The notes under the pieces were generated by a model. That model worked only from the letters and a program-made list of their open reading frames with translations, was not told the origin of the DNA and did not search any database. Source: Phoebastria nigripes (lineage: Eukaryota > Chordata > Aves > Procellariiformes > Diomedeidae). Taken from it: a DNA stretch of 64,000 nucleotides. The position numbers were made by a program, and so were the translations under genes. Positions 1 to 13,100 of this stretch are shown piece after piece. The DNA is taken from assembly GCA_035582835.1 (NCBI GenBank), contig JAYKAV010000477.1, positions 2,454 through 66,453 on the forward strand, given 5' to 3'. How positions within the stretch are numbered: position 1 is the first letter of the stretch; each line of letters starts with the position of its first letter.

Positions 1-190
1 CTCATATTCAGCCGGCTGTCAAGCAGCACCCCCAGGTCCTTTTCCGCCAGGCAGCTTTCCAGCCACTCTTCCCCCAGCCTGTAGCATTGCATGGGGTTGT
101 TGTGGCCNAAGTGCAGGACCCGGCACTTGGCCTTGTTGAATCTCATACAGTTGGCCTCGGCCCATCGATCCAGCCTGTCCAGGTCCCTCT
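1..190 (-). mobile_element. CR1 LINE fragment (ORF2, after the reverse-transcriptase core)
   Basis: Read on the minus strand, this encodes the stretch that follows the reverse-transcriptase catalytic core of avian CR1 ORF2. It has the recognisable run [12 protein letters not shown] followed by an acidic 'AEKDLGVL' block. Similarity stops abruptly at 190, which is the 5' truncation point of the insertion; the 3' end lies outside the window. One N interrupts it near base 108. CR1 copies are usually 5'-truncated, so this is a dead fragment. It is the only CR1 piece in the window on the minus strand. Confidence 0.9.
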
Positions 191-3100
191 TATATATACT
201 TACACCACTAATAGATAAGTACAACAATTTCATTATTAATGTCATGTGACTATAATGTCTGCCCAGTTTATATTTAAAAGCTGATTTTATCTTGTTTTAA
301 AATTTCAGAATTAACAAAATGTTTTATCCCCAGATACTATTAATCCCCAGTTACTATTAATATTTAGCTCAAATAGCAGACAAAAATTAGTGGGAATGTT
401 AATAGGATGGCAATTTAATATTGTGGTAGGCATATTAAATATAATTTAATATAATGCTTAATTTTTCAACAAGATTTCAACAAGACTTATTTAATGTAGC
501 CTGAATCTTCACCTTACCTGTAAAATCTAGAGCAGATGCATTATTATGGACCAAAATGTGGAGTATTAGGCTCATCGTAAAACGGTGGAGTACTAAACAC
601 TGCACAGCACTGGTTGAGNCTGACATATGAAATGTAGGCTCGTTTTGTAACTTGATGATTGTTTCTATTTTTAGTAAATAGGATTTAAGCACCTGCTTTG
701 CTCCCTCCTAATTTCAACATCTGTGGAAGGTTTCTTGTGCTTTGTCATTCAGTAAAAGGTGCTAGCAACAGTCTCTGACTGCTTCATTTATCACTGTAAC
801 ACTTGGTATTGCATTTTGAATTGACTGTTTCAAAGATGAAGCCTACTCTGAGTTCAGTAGGTAATTTTATGCATTGTCTGAAATGTCTTGCTTCATGGTA
901 ATAATAAAATCTTTTTCTAAGATATTTATCAAGGTCTAAGTAATAAAACAGTTTGGAGTAGGCTTCAGCCTCTAAATTAAGATACATTCCTTTTTTTCAA
1001 CAGAGACTGAAAACCCTGCATAGTGTTCCTCTGAGGAGCATCTCAGTTGTTTGAACTGTAGTGGTTAATTTGCAACAGAAGTCAGGATTTCTAAATTGCA
1101 AAGGAGAAACATGCACTACAGCACTGAATGATAATAAAATTCCTAGTATGTTCCCTCTTCATAAAAATAAAGGATTTCTTATAACTTAATTGACTTTGTC
1201 GTCTTTTTAAGCTTCTCTAGAGGCTGCTTTTTAAACCTTGAAAGTTTGCCTGCAGGCTGCTGCGGAGGAGACTGTTCTTTGTATATTACATACTACATAA
1301 AAATATGTATTTTTTGGAAATGTATAATGCAGCATTTTGTGCTGAAGTGAACATTTAGAAATATCATACCAATAATGGTCTAAAGTGGGAGTATTTTACT
1401 GCCAGGTAGGTTTTGGATATGGGAATTTAAATTCATTAACCTTGAAGAAATCGATTTTAAAGTCTGTCATTAGTTTCACAAGCCAGTCATTATAATTTTC
1501 GATACATGAAGAGCCTTTTCAGTTGGGAATTAGAAGGGTTTTGTGTGCTTGAGAAAAAGATGTATCCTCCTCACCCACTGCCTTTCCTTGAGCCCTGGTC
1601 TTGTAAAAACTTGCATGTTTATGAAGCACTGGGTGTTTGCATGGTCTGAAAGTTAGTTTGCCAGTTTGAACAGCAAATACTTATCAACATATATTAAAGA
1701 GGAAGGACGTAGGACAAAACTGACTCTTTTTAATGTTAAACTTCTCTGTCCCATTTTTAATGATATACAGTACTTAAAAATATGAATAATATTTTTGTCT
1801 TTGACAGCAGTTAATTGTTGATTGCTTTGGCTTTATGTTAGCACTAGTAATATTTACTATGGAAGTCTCAAAGTTGTGTGGATTTTTTTCTTGAATAAAC
1901 TTTCTTTCATTAGTAGTTCATTATCAAGCTATTGTAGAGACAGTCTTTCTGTATACCTTATGATTCCTAAGAAATTAAAGACGTGATAAAAGTTCCAGTA
2001 GCAAGGAACACTAAATTTGCTTCTTAGGTCAAGAACAGGAAGAGTAGCAGGTTTGAATATATCTTTCCTTATACTGTCTTTTTCCTGATGCCAGGGTGGT
2101 TAGAATATGGACAAAGAACTAGGTAAAGTTAATTCTGGGGTTCACCAGTACACAAACTTCAGAACCAGTTTGTAAGTGTTAATGGACGAGAGCGAGTTCA
2201 AATGAAAATGGAATTTCTCAGTTTAATATGTAGGAAAGTATTTTACTTCAGAATAAAGATCAAATTGTAGAAGAACTGTAGTTTTCTTTTATTAATCTTT
2301 AATCCAAAGCATGAAACTTAGTGTTCTGGAAGTAAAAAGTAATAGTAAAGTCGCTTTTTTATTGGCTGAATTAGGTGTTAAAGATAAAATACTAAAGTAC
2401 TTTTTGAGAAGTCTGTAGTGTCCTACAGACATTGGAAAAGGATGAATAAAAGTTAAAGTACCAAATTAATATTGGNNTTTTTTTAATGTTTTTGTCCAGA
2501 ACCTCAGTATGGGACATGACATGGTATAGTACAACCCTTCCTGCAAAATAATACGTAAAAGCAATAATTATTAAGGAATTCTAGTGAAAAATTTCTTCCC
2601 AATATTGCTATTGCAAGAATGAGATTAGCCCCAAAGAACAAAAATGTTTCCTGTCCTTGATAACTCTAATTTACCTGGGATTACTGCAAAGAACCCCAGT
2701 ACTCCATTTTCTGGCTATGAGTAAGTTCAAAAGCTTCTGTGTTGGAAAGGCTAAGATTAGAAAAAAAATTATCCAGGAAAAAAAATCCAGATCAGCTATT
2801 TTTTTTCCTGAAAATCTACAAACCTGAACCAAGTTTAATATGTCCCCCCACAAAGCTTTTGTCTGTCGAGAAAAGTACATTTTCCCTGCCTGCAGGGACA
2901 TAAAAATTCTCAAGTATAAACTCTGAAGTAACATGAAAAAAACCACCTAAACCTCCACCCTTAATAAATAATTAATATTCAAAAACAAACCTGAAAAAGC
3001 AAAACTTGGAAAATACAATAGTGAAACAAAAATGTCAATAATTTTGAAATGGGGTTGCTTGAATCATGTTATAGTATTAGCAGAAAACCTCTAAATCTTT

Positions 3101-4535
3101 TGAATTCTTGCTATACAAAACACATTGATTTTTGTCTTATTCTGCCTCTAGATTTGTATTGTATCCACTCTCATACCTTCTATTTCAGAATTACACTTGA
3201 AAGGATACGTTCCTTTTTTTCAGATCTTTTCTCTGTTGCTTTTTTCGTTCTTTTTGTGTTCACAGTTTAATTTAGATACATTCATTATCTTTCTTTTTCT
3301 TGTTCTTTCTTTTCTTGTATCTTGGTAGTCTATCTGAAATCTCTACTGTATACAGGTTATTGTAACAGTGTACCATCTGATTAGTTTTGTTTATTACAGT
3401 GCAAACTTCCTAGAGCTTTGACCTTTTTCTGTAAATTGAGGTACAACACATATAGTTCATATACTTGGGGTTTTTTGTTGTNTCTTGTCTGGAAATAATT
3501 TTTCAATGATAGGTTTATTTGTTCTAGTAGTTTCCTTTGCATTTAATGTGGATTTAANAAAGAGCTAGAGGAAAAGTATGGTAGAAAGCTTAGATGTAAA
3601 CCACCTTTGAAATTCTCTGATCCTCCTTGTATACAAATGCATTCACATTCAGGAAGGAAAACTTAAGAATATGCTGGCTCTCTATGGAATCCAAGCAGTA
3701 ACTAAGTGACATTCTTAAACATGTGGAAACCAAAACAATGTCCTCTCATCTGGGTGTATTACTGGAATGATNAACAACCTTGTTTACCCTATCCTAAATT
3801 TCTTAAAAGAGAGAAAATGGTGGGCTTGTGAGAGAGCAGTTAACACCATGAGTTAAACCATTTTGTTGACCCTTATTTTATATTTTAAAAATAGGTGTAG
3901 TCTTCATACATATACTTCTCCTAAGTTTCTTTGTATTTTTTCTGTTTTCTAACAGAATGCCATTTCCATTCATGAAAATTTCCAGTGGAAAGCTTTAGCC
4001 TTTTTCCTCTTTCCAGCTGAATGTTTGGTGCTCACCTATTTTGTATTANTGGTTTCTTTCATGCCAAGGAGGAAAAAACTAGCCACTTGCTAACTCTGTA
4101 AACTCAACAGTCCTTCAGAATGATTCCATATTTTAGCTTGCTCAGTTTAAAGGTAAAATACCCCAAAAACCTACAAGACCTGCAAAACCAATCTTTACAC
4201 CAAAACATTATTTGTTTAGCTTTATCTAGCTGTAAGGACGTAAGGCTTGAATATGCATGTTTTACTTAGCTGAGCAGAGAGGTAAACTGGAGGAAGAGCC
4301 ACCCACAGTCCTGTGAATTGACTGATTTTTCTCTAGAGNTCAGATCTGAGGCATTTTGTAGAATCTTTTTCCTGGATTTTTTCTTTTTTTCTGTGAGCAA
4401 CATAAGCAGAAAGGGACAAGAAGGGAATGGATGACACTTCTGTCCTTGAGAAAGAGGAGGAGGAGGAAGGCACAGATCTTCAGCTTCAGAACATCTTCAT
4501 TGCCCTGGTAGAAGGTGAGGGAAGAAGACTCCATC
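191..4535. other. AT-rich DNA, no gene recognised
   Basis: I see no exon-like frame, RNA gene or recognisable repeat here. Open frames are under 95 codons and have the low-complexity composition expected of random AT-rich sequence. A two-base N gap lies at about 2476-2477, with other single Ns scattered around. This could be intergenic or intronic. Confidence 0.5.
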
Positions 4536-4539
4536 TAGG

Positions 4540-5075
4540 GTGGCATCAGAGCCAGCCAAGCCTGAAATACAAGTCAACATCAAGAGAAAGCAGCAGGTAG
4601 TAGTAGAGGTAGAGAGTCCTTCCTGCAGGGAATGGAGGTCCCCATCTGCCAGTCCCACTTGCTGTCTAAGGAGACTTGTTGCTTGCCAGAGGCTCAGATA
4701 CCAGATGATGTGGAGAGACTGCTGAGGCTTGTCCAGCCCTTGGACTAATATCTGCTGTTGTTCATCCATGTGGGCACCAGTGGTACTGTGAGGGGGGATG
4801 TCAACCATATCAAGAGTAGCTTCACAGCTCTGGGTGTGAGGGTGAGGGCCATGGGAGCCCACATAGTTTCTCCTCAATCATGATGGTAAAAGGGAAAGGC
4901 TTGGTTAGGTGCAGATGGGTACTGCAGGTCGATAACTGGTTGCACAGCTGGTGTCAGACAGAGATTTGGCTTTTATATTTATATANCACATGACCCTTTT
5001 TGAGGATTGAGGACTGCTGGAGAGGCCTAGTTTTTAGGGTCCAAAAATGGAAGGAAGTAGGAGTGGAGGAAAAAG
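4540..5075 (+). mobile_element. Old CR1 LINE fragment, ORF1 esterase domain
   Basis: With frame corrections, the plus strand reads as the ORF1 product of CR1, which carries an SGNH-type esterase domain. Visible landmarks in order are a VVVE-type start to the domain, a CCLPEAQ stretch, LLRLVQP, the HVGT block around 4770-4785 (GTND in active SGNH enzymes, GTSG here), a TALGVRV helix, and an NWLHSWC-like block followed by an FGF/Y segment near 4970. Stop codons and frame changes break it, and the degraded motif would remove the esterase block IV Asp. Only ORF1 is present, with no ORF2 beside it, so this is an internal relic. An open frame on the opposite strand (4497-4877) is only its shadow. 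Confidence 0.82.
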
Positions 5076-6059
5076 GAAAGAAATGAGTGCCCCCATTCAT
5101 ATACTCTGCCATTTTAAAATTTATTGATAATTTCCAAAACAGCAAATGCTTTCTTGTTTCATCAAAAAATGTATTTCCCACAGCAGTTATACCTTTTGCA
5201 TACCATTCNATTTATATCTTTTCCCTTTTCATCTGCCCCCTTTTTCACATATTTGACATGGAGACCTAGTCTTCCAATGAACACCTCAACATAAAGTGCG
5301 TATTATGTGTCTTATAAAGATTCAAGGACAGTATGACAATTTACCCTTGATGAACAGTAAGAAAGTCATATGTATTGGTAATTAGTGAAGATTCTTCTTC
5401 TTTGGTATATGGTAATCATAACTGCCTAAGGCTGGATGGTGTGTTGATAATGACAGGAATGTGCTTTGTACAAGAAGAGAAGAAAAGCAGTACAGAGATG
5501 AGAAAGAATGCAGATTTAGAGAACTGTAATGAAATGAAGGAAGGTGCATATTTTCATCATTTGACAAGAGGACATATTCTTTTTTAACTTCATCTAATTC
5601 ACTTTCTCTGCTAATTTGCCGGGGGAGGGTGCTTGGGGGGAAAGGGGTTGCACTCCACTCAAGGCTGCATGGTTCAATTTGTAAGTTTTACTCAGGATAT
5701 TGTGATATTGTCCATTTCATACATATTTAACATGAACAGTGCACAAGCCATTTAAAAGGCAATATATCTCTCCTCCTATTTGTACATATGCTACCCCCAA
5801 AGAAAAATCTCTCCACCAGACCTCTCGACAATGAAACCCCTTGTGGGCTTTCAATTACAGAGGCACTGGCAGTGGTGTTTCAACAGAATATTGATACTTA
5901 GAAGTGACTGAGGACAAGAAAGCAGTGGGTGTGAGGAGTTATCACAGAATTGATCTGTTGTAACCCTAGGATCTACATAAACTACAATATATATTCATAA
6001 AATGAGACAAATTCATCTAACAAATAAAGATAAATGATCATGTAAAAATTGACTGAGCC
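5076..6059. other. No gene recognised
   Basis: AT-rich sequence with a short G-rich stretch near 5620-5650. The slightly GC-richer part at 5800-5960 may be another very old repeat, but I cannot match it to a family. Overlapping short frames on both strands around 5375-5587 have no recognisable domain. Confidence 0.4.
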
Positions 6060-6400
6060 ACCAAAATCAAAGGGTAGTGATCAATGGCTTGACATCATCA
6101 GTGACCTGTAACAAATGGAATACCTCAGGGGTCAATGCTGGGACCAATAGTGTTCAATATCTTAATCAATGATCTAGATGATAACATAGAATTCACCCTC
6201 AGCAAATGTGTGGATATTACTATATAAGGGGAGTGGCTGCTATACCAAACATCAGAGCCACAGTTCAGAGGGACCTGAAGAAAGCTGACAACTAAGCCAA
6301 CAGAAATCTATTGAATTTCAGCAAGTAGAACATCAAACTTCTGCACTTTGGACAAAATAAATACTATGCATCAGTACAGGTTAGAATACCAACTGGCTAA
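6060..6400 (+). mobile_element. Ancient CR1 LINE fragment (reverse-transcriptase region)
   Basis: The plus strand contains a decayed version of the CR1 ORF2 block running from 'VVVNG' through the 'GSVLGP(V)[10 protein letters not shown]' segment (about 6130-6180) to the following TLSKF region and the QRDL helix. The catalytic FADD position is changed (reads like CVDI at about 6208-6220), and stops and indels are present. It is much more diverged than the CR1 copies at 16, 47 and 53 kb, so it is an older insertion. Both ends fade into unique sequence. Confidence 0.78.
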
Positions 6401-8619
6401 ATAACCATGTACCATGCATCTAGGTATGATTCCTTCTTATCATCTCCCTGTCTCCAGTTCCTTGAAGTTTAGAGATTATGTCAACCAATGGTGTAATCTT
6501 TGTGTAATCCTCCTGGGAAAAGTTGTAGGGAACTTCCAGGAGCAGAACTAGCTCTGGACAAAATAAGTCAACAATATCCTGAAGTTTTTTTTTCCTTTTT
6601 TGGTTCTACAGAATTGGAAATATATATGCTATCACAACTGATGTCTCGTATTCCTTGCAACCACTTGTTAGAGGAGACATTGGCGTAAGCTGGGCTTGGG
6701 GGAATTTCACAGAATTCTTATTAAAATGCAAACTCCTGCAGTAAATCTCTAACACCAGCAGCCTGATTCAAAGACCACTGAAAGCAGTGTACAAGGAACT
6801 GGAGTGAATTATATTCCATCTTAGTGTCAGTTCATTATTTATGTATATAGAATGGTCAGTAAATCTACAGCAGTAGCAAGAAGGTGTATATATGTACATT
6901 CATATGCACAAGGAGGAACATGCTCAGAAATTTACTGAGGAACTATGATACGAAATCAAAATAATCGAATTACATCTATATGGCATCTCAAAAGTAGAGT
7001 AGTAAACACAGGACTTTTAGTGGAAATATTTCTTGTGAGTTCCAGATCTGAATGAGTCTTGGCCTTTTAGTTGAGTGATAGAGGATATTCTTCTGAAGAG
7101 ATGAAGAGGGCTGGTGGATTGGACTGGATGAGGAAAGCAAGCAAATAGTTTTCTAGCATAACTAAACCTCAGTCATATATCTAGTAATGTGTAAGCTGTA
7201 ATTCACGATGGGAAACTCCATACATTGTTTCTCAAAAGAACTTGCAAGTCACAGGGAAAAGTTAACTGAACAGAAAGTTCCCAGTGTGACACTGACCAAA
7301 GGGGCTAATATATTGTATAAACAGGGCAATACTGGACATCAGTACAGTGACTACATAATCTGCGTATTTGCTAGCATTGAATGTTATGGATTACCTGTAG
7401 CTAACATGCAGGAATTATATGAGAAACTAAGAGAGGGTTGTAGAAAGAAGCACAGAACTGAAGACTGACTCTTGAAGTGCTAACAAAATCATAGTAAGCA
7501 TTATGCAAATGAATTGGTGGAAGAAAACCATCACTGGTATAGGCTGTATTTGTTTTAACAAATACTTTGGCACAAAAGGAGTCTATTGGTAGATCAAAGT
7601 TGATGCTGGGGCTCATTTTATTTCCATCATATGCTGTTTGGAAGATTTCACTTCAGATTAGGTTTAATTTGGTCTCCTGTGTGTAAAGTCTCCACTATAC
7701 ATGTAGTTCAAAGCTTTCTGAAGAAGAACTATCACCTCACAAACCTTTGCTTTCTTGGGTGTGGGCTCTTTGGGGAACCTCCCTGGAGGCATCACACTAT
7801 TTTTTCTCCTGTCTCATGAAGATGATGACAGCAGATCAACAGACATGTCAGGTGCCCCCACCACCATTGCCTATACAAAGATTAATGTATAGAAACTTTA
7901 ATTCCAGCCCTATGCAATTTTCAGGTGGTGCCACGTGCCTGCTGCCTCTTCTATCTTCCCACTGAGTTTGGCAGTGTTCAGCGTGAGGCACCCTAGACAG
8001 GGTATGAGAGATTCAATCCTGAACCCTCAGTCAATATATATGCCAGGAAAGGAACAGGCTGACTCCAAGGTCTCAGGACACCCTCTTTCCTGGAACAGAG
8101 CAAATGGGTGATATAAATAAGGCCACTCACGCTTTCCACCGGTTTCTCTGTTGTGGGGGGTAGAGAGCTTTGAGGGAATCTACATTCCCATAAGGTGTTG
8201 AAGCCAACGTATATGTGAATACATAAATTGCAAGGGTTATCACTCAACTGTTTTGCAAACCCTTGTGTATGACTGAGGTATATCTATGAAAACATGACAA
8301 ATTTTAAAGGAAGGACTAATACCTACCTGAACTAAGACTCAAAGGAGAAACTGGCACTTTCTTCCTGGACTAGGACAACAACATCTGTGATATTCTGGTG
8401 CCGTTCTGCATTGTGGTAGATGCTGCATGCTCCTGTGCCACTGGGTCATGAGACTGTCATCTGACAAGGATAAATATATGAAAGGTAGAGGAAAAGGCAC
8501 AAAATTACTAAAATCAAGAACAGAAGCAGAAAACTGGGAGAAAGATGTGGGGTTTACATGGCCTAAATCAACATCATCCTGTTAGCCTACATGATCCCCT
8601 AGTGTAACACTAAAAAATG
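6401..8619. other. No gene recognised; partly GC-richer from 7.6 kb
   Basis: An 86-codon open frame at 7208-7468 and others near 7631-7965 have no domain I recognise. From about 7650 to 8250 the composition is somewhat less AT-rich than the surroundings. That could reflect a decayed transposable element, but no terminal motif or protein similarity is visible. Confidence 0.4.
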
Positions 8620-9060
8620 TGGCCAATATGGTCTAACTAAAGGGACAAACACAACACTTGCAGTGATGGTAAGAATGAAAGAATCCCCAGCAATTGCCAC
8701 ATTTTCCAGATCCAGCAGCCTCCCATGTCCTCCCAGGAGATGTGGACACCTGAAGCACTTGGGTACAGTGGCTCTGTAGTCTGGGACTGCATATTAACTG
8801 ATCTCCACTTCTTCCTATGGCTGTCCCTGTATTGTTACATGGGAGCATGGTTTGGCAGCTCTGGCAGGAAGACCTCTTTCTGGAGCAGCGACAATTGGCA
8901 CCTATCCAGTGCATGCTGCTCCTGAGTTTCTGTCTGGTCTCTAGGTGGACCCAAAANTATAGATCCTGCTGAACATCCTGGATGACACTTGTGATGACAG
9001 GCTCAATGGTCTCACTCCTCTCTGTCTTCTCTGTCCAAATCACCGCCTAGACACTGGAAT
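8620..9060. other. Unclassified GC-richer block with a 136-codon minus-strand frame
   Basis: The block stands out from its AT-rich flanks and holds a minus-strand frame (8633-9043, one N inside). Its predicted product has many Cys residues, with CxxC-like pairs near its C terminus. I do not recognise the family. No splice-site context or clear start supports a gene, and plus-strand frames are also open in parts. A degraded transposon or processed pseudogene is as likely as chance. Confidence 0.3.
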
Positions 9061-10100
9061 ACTGCAACATCTGATTCAGGATGGCTTTTCTGGTGCAAAC
9101 TGCCTCCTTTCTCTGGTAACATGGGGACAAATCAGCAAGGAGGACATGGATGCTGCAAAACCTCTTCATCAGAGGAGAGCAGAAGAAAAAGCCTGTCAGT
9201 CCTTAAGTATCTGTGAAGATACAACACATTAGCTTTCTGCCTAACGTCATCCTTCCCACAGATCACAGCTTCTGAAGAACACAGTTTCTGCAGATCGTAG
9301 ACCTATTTTTGCCCTGATCATCTCCTGTGAGGGATGGCTGAAAATAAGCTCTGAACAGAATAGGTAGATGAGGAAGGATTAGTGGTACCTCAAAGAGTTG
9401 AGGGCTGGCAGCTGACAGCAAATATGAAGGCATTTAGTCTCTATATATCAAGAAAAGCATTTTGTGGTGTCAGAAGTTTTTGAAGATTCAAGCGCACTTG
9501 CATGATAGATGTGAAGTACTTTGACATTCACTGAGTGGAAGCATTTATTGGTTTCATTTCCTCTGGAAGAATTCCAGTGTGTGTATTCTGAAGCTGCTTT
9601 GAGAACTGACCCAACACATAATAAGTGGAGACAATCAAGGGATTTTCTTCAAAACCTCATTACTGCTCCCATCCAGATTGCAAGTGCAGACATAGACTTA
9701 GACAACTAATTTAATTCTGGAACTCTTAATACTCGTCTTCTAGTTCCTAGGTCTCTAGACTGTCTTTGTCTTTCTTTTCTTAGCTTTTCTATCTACTCCT
9801 GTGAAAGCTATAAATGATGTTTGAGTTTGTGGTTTTGGTTGCTTGTTTATTTTAAAGATGGTTAGACTTCATGCAGTCAGATTCTAAGATCAGGGCTTTG
9901 GGAAATACATAAAAATTGTGATATCAGGTTACCTTTGTAGTGAATAAATAAGTACTGTAGTTCTCTTGGAGAAACACCATATCCTTTGAACTACCTCATA
10001 CTTCTTGTGCGCTGCTGATTGATGGCATTATTGATTTACAATAAATATAATTAAGCAATCTGTAGGTATTTGGTTAAAAATTAAAATGGTTTCTGACGAC

Positions 10101-10128
10101 AAAACAAACAAACAACAACAACAACAAA
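10101..10128. repeat. A-rich (AAAC/AAC)n simple repeat
   Basis: Short tract of AAAC units passing into AAC units. It is not attached to a recognisable LINE tail. Confidence 0.85.
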
Positions 10129-13100
10129 CCCACAGAAAAAGAAAGAAAAAACCTAAAAGAACCCACTTTGTTAGCTTTAGCTGTTTCAGGGGGTTGTTAA
10201 TTTGTTTGTTTTAATGTTGAGGGTAAATAAGCTTTTCCTGCAGTGCAGGTACTGCCAGCATATGTACCTGTACTAAATGAAGATGAGGTAAAAGGAAGTA
10301 ATCAGAAATAGTCAGGATGTAAATTAAATCTGCCTCTGGGCATGTTGAGATATGCAAATTAAACAATAGAATATTACAAGGGCTTTTGTTAAGTGTTTTA
10401 GAAAATAAAAACTTGTGGACCATTTTGTAGGGGTCAGTTCTGAATGAGACATTTGAGCACAGAAGTTTACTACATTTCCAAAACTGAAGAACCCTTTTTT
10501 TTNTTCATATTTCCTTCCAAAGAACACATTTCAATTTCAAACCATTGAAAGATGACATGCAAATATGTAAAAATATGTGGAAAGATTGCACATGTATTGA
10601 AAGAGCAAACACATTTGAAAAGGTGCAGTTTTAACAGTATATTGGTCCTTTGTTTATTTTGCATTTTAGAATAATATAGTTTTTTTTAAAAAAAAAAATC
10701 TCATTTTCTCCTTCTTCCTTACAGATTGCTATGTACTTACTGCACACAATCAAATTCATCNCACTTTGAGGGGAAGGGGTAAATATGAAAATAAAACAAG
10801 ATAGTGCTGTATATTGAACAAATTTGAAGAATCACCTCCATTGAAAAAAAATTTAAAAGCTTTAGAGCTTTACAGTGACAGACCTCATAGGCCACACAGC
10901 CTGTGTGAAATTGGATTCAGTGTGATTATTTCTGGGCAATAATTCAGAGCAAATAACATCAAGAAAGGCTTGCATAAATCCTGACAGAAAAAGTGGATTT
11001 AAATCAAACTAATAGGTTGCAAAACATATGAAATACGCTTTGTACTGTGCCTTGGAGACACATGGCCAAATCCATATTCAAAAAGTAAACCCAAACCAGA
11101 GTGATTTGAAGAATAAATTACTTGTCATTGTGATCTTTAAAAATGCCAGAATTTAATGCAAAAATATAATCCTAACATTTATTGCAGCAAAAATAAATGT
11201 CAACATATTAGACTTAACTGGCTAAGCCTTGTGATAGCATTTCTACAAAGTGAAAGGAACATGACAAGTTGTATTTCACATTTATTAGAATGAGATTTGG
11301 TCTTCTTTATCATAAGCAGTAGATTTAAACACTTTATTTTAATTTACTTCACAGTATTGAGAAAAACATTGACTCAGATAAGAAGTGGAATACCATATAC
11401 ACTTTTCTCTGAAGCAATCAATCAATTTTAGAAGCTAAATATGTAATATGACAACACTAGAGTTTTGCAGTAGAATACAAAATGTAACATAAAATGTTTG
11501 TGACATATCACAGACACTACTTAGAAGCATATCTGTTANATCTAGAACATTGTAGAAGTTATGGTCTACTATTGGTTATAACAGATATATCTTCATAAAC
11601 ATGTAACATTACTATACAGAAGGACTATATCTGAAAGCATCTTTTGACTCAGCTAGGTACATATCCAGAGACATTCATTGTTCTAATTCCTTCTTAAACT
11701 TTGATATTGTGTAACACTTGTGTGCACTTCCTTGCCTTCCATTACTTATGACATTATTTATGCTTTGCAAAGTATGTTCTTACACATTATCTTTCCATTA
11801 CTAACATAATTGCACATATGAAACTTAGGCATCATAGAGACTATCAGTTTTCTAAGCCTTGTCTTCATAGGAAACAATCCAAATTCCTTGGAAATTAAAG
11901 CAATTCTTCGTAACAGTGGCAGCATAACCTTCAAGGGCTTTTAAGTTATCATTTGTTGCCTCACAGGGTTAAAATGTTTAGATCATTTTCTTTCAGACAA
12001 CAAATAATATTTACATAAGTCTTTTATCTAGAATAATAAAGTAACAGATATTAAAACATCAGTATCATAACTGCATTGAATACCTATAGGTAATAAAATT
12101 GTAAAAAAAAGGGTTGTAATTGAAATTTNAAAAAATACATTAAATGAATACATTTAAATTTGCAAAATTAAGCACTTAGAAATTAGGAGATGACAGATTT
12201 GTACTTCTTCATGCAATATTACTGCAACCTCCCAGTGTTTTCTTCCTGACAATGACAGAGGTAGTTATCTCTTTAAGACAAAAAGTACACAAAGAATGGA
12301 GTATGTGGTCATGTAATTGAAGAACAAAAGCATACAGGGTTGTCAGAATACAGTATAGTTACCTATATGTGAATTACTATTTAGTACAAACTGTTCATTT
12401 TACAGCCTTAAAGGTCATTTATGCAGTGATACATAACAATATATGTAGATAGCATCTCCTAGTTTTGCTTTATGTTTTCTTTTAATGTTAAATTTTCTAA
12501 TTGTTTTTGAAAAGACAATGGCAGAAACAAATATTATATCTGATAATCTCCCCATATTTCAGGGAAGATTATGTGTATTACGTAAAAGAACCTACTGCAG
12601 TTTCCCATCTTTCTCGCTCCAGGAGTGGCAGCAAAACAATCCTGCATGTGACAGAGCTGCCAAGAGTCGCTGCTATGTCCAACTGGTGTTGCTGCTGGCA
12701 GCGGTCTTGTTGGAGCTCCCTGTGAAACCTAACTGGGAAAGAATTGGGAAACCTAACTGATTTACCAGAGTAGATGAAAGAGGAAAGGCTAAGGAGAGGA
12801 ACGAGAATGCTGGAAATAATAATATGAAGTGGTCTGTAGCAACGTAGGAGGTCCAGAATGATAACTGGTCCTATTTACTAAAGCTAATAGGCACAGGTAA
12901 TAGAAATCAACAAAGGGCCGGTTTTCCAGCAAGTAGGTTAAAAAGATTCTACCTCAGAAAAGAGTAAGATCACATGAGAAGATCAGAAAGGATCCAAGAC
13001 TGATTTGAAAGATTTTCTTTTTTTTTTTTTCCTTTTATTTGTCCCAATCTTTTCATTGAAATAAATGAAACATTTTTAATTTTCACCTAGTTTTCTGGCA

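Noticed and set aside
4497..4877. 126-codon minus-strand frame
   Set aside because: It is antisense to a recognisable CR1 ORF1 piece.
7208..7468. 86-codon frame that might be a gag or host-gene remnant
   Set aside because: No recognised motif, and its length is within chance expectation for this composition.
12485..12760. Possible exon in a GC-richer patch
   Set aside because: Two frames are open over the same bases, no domain is recognised and no acceptor/donor pair fits convincingly.
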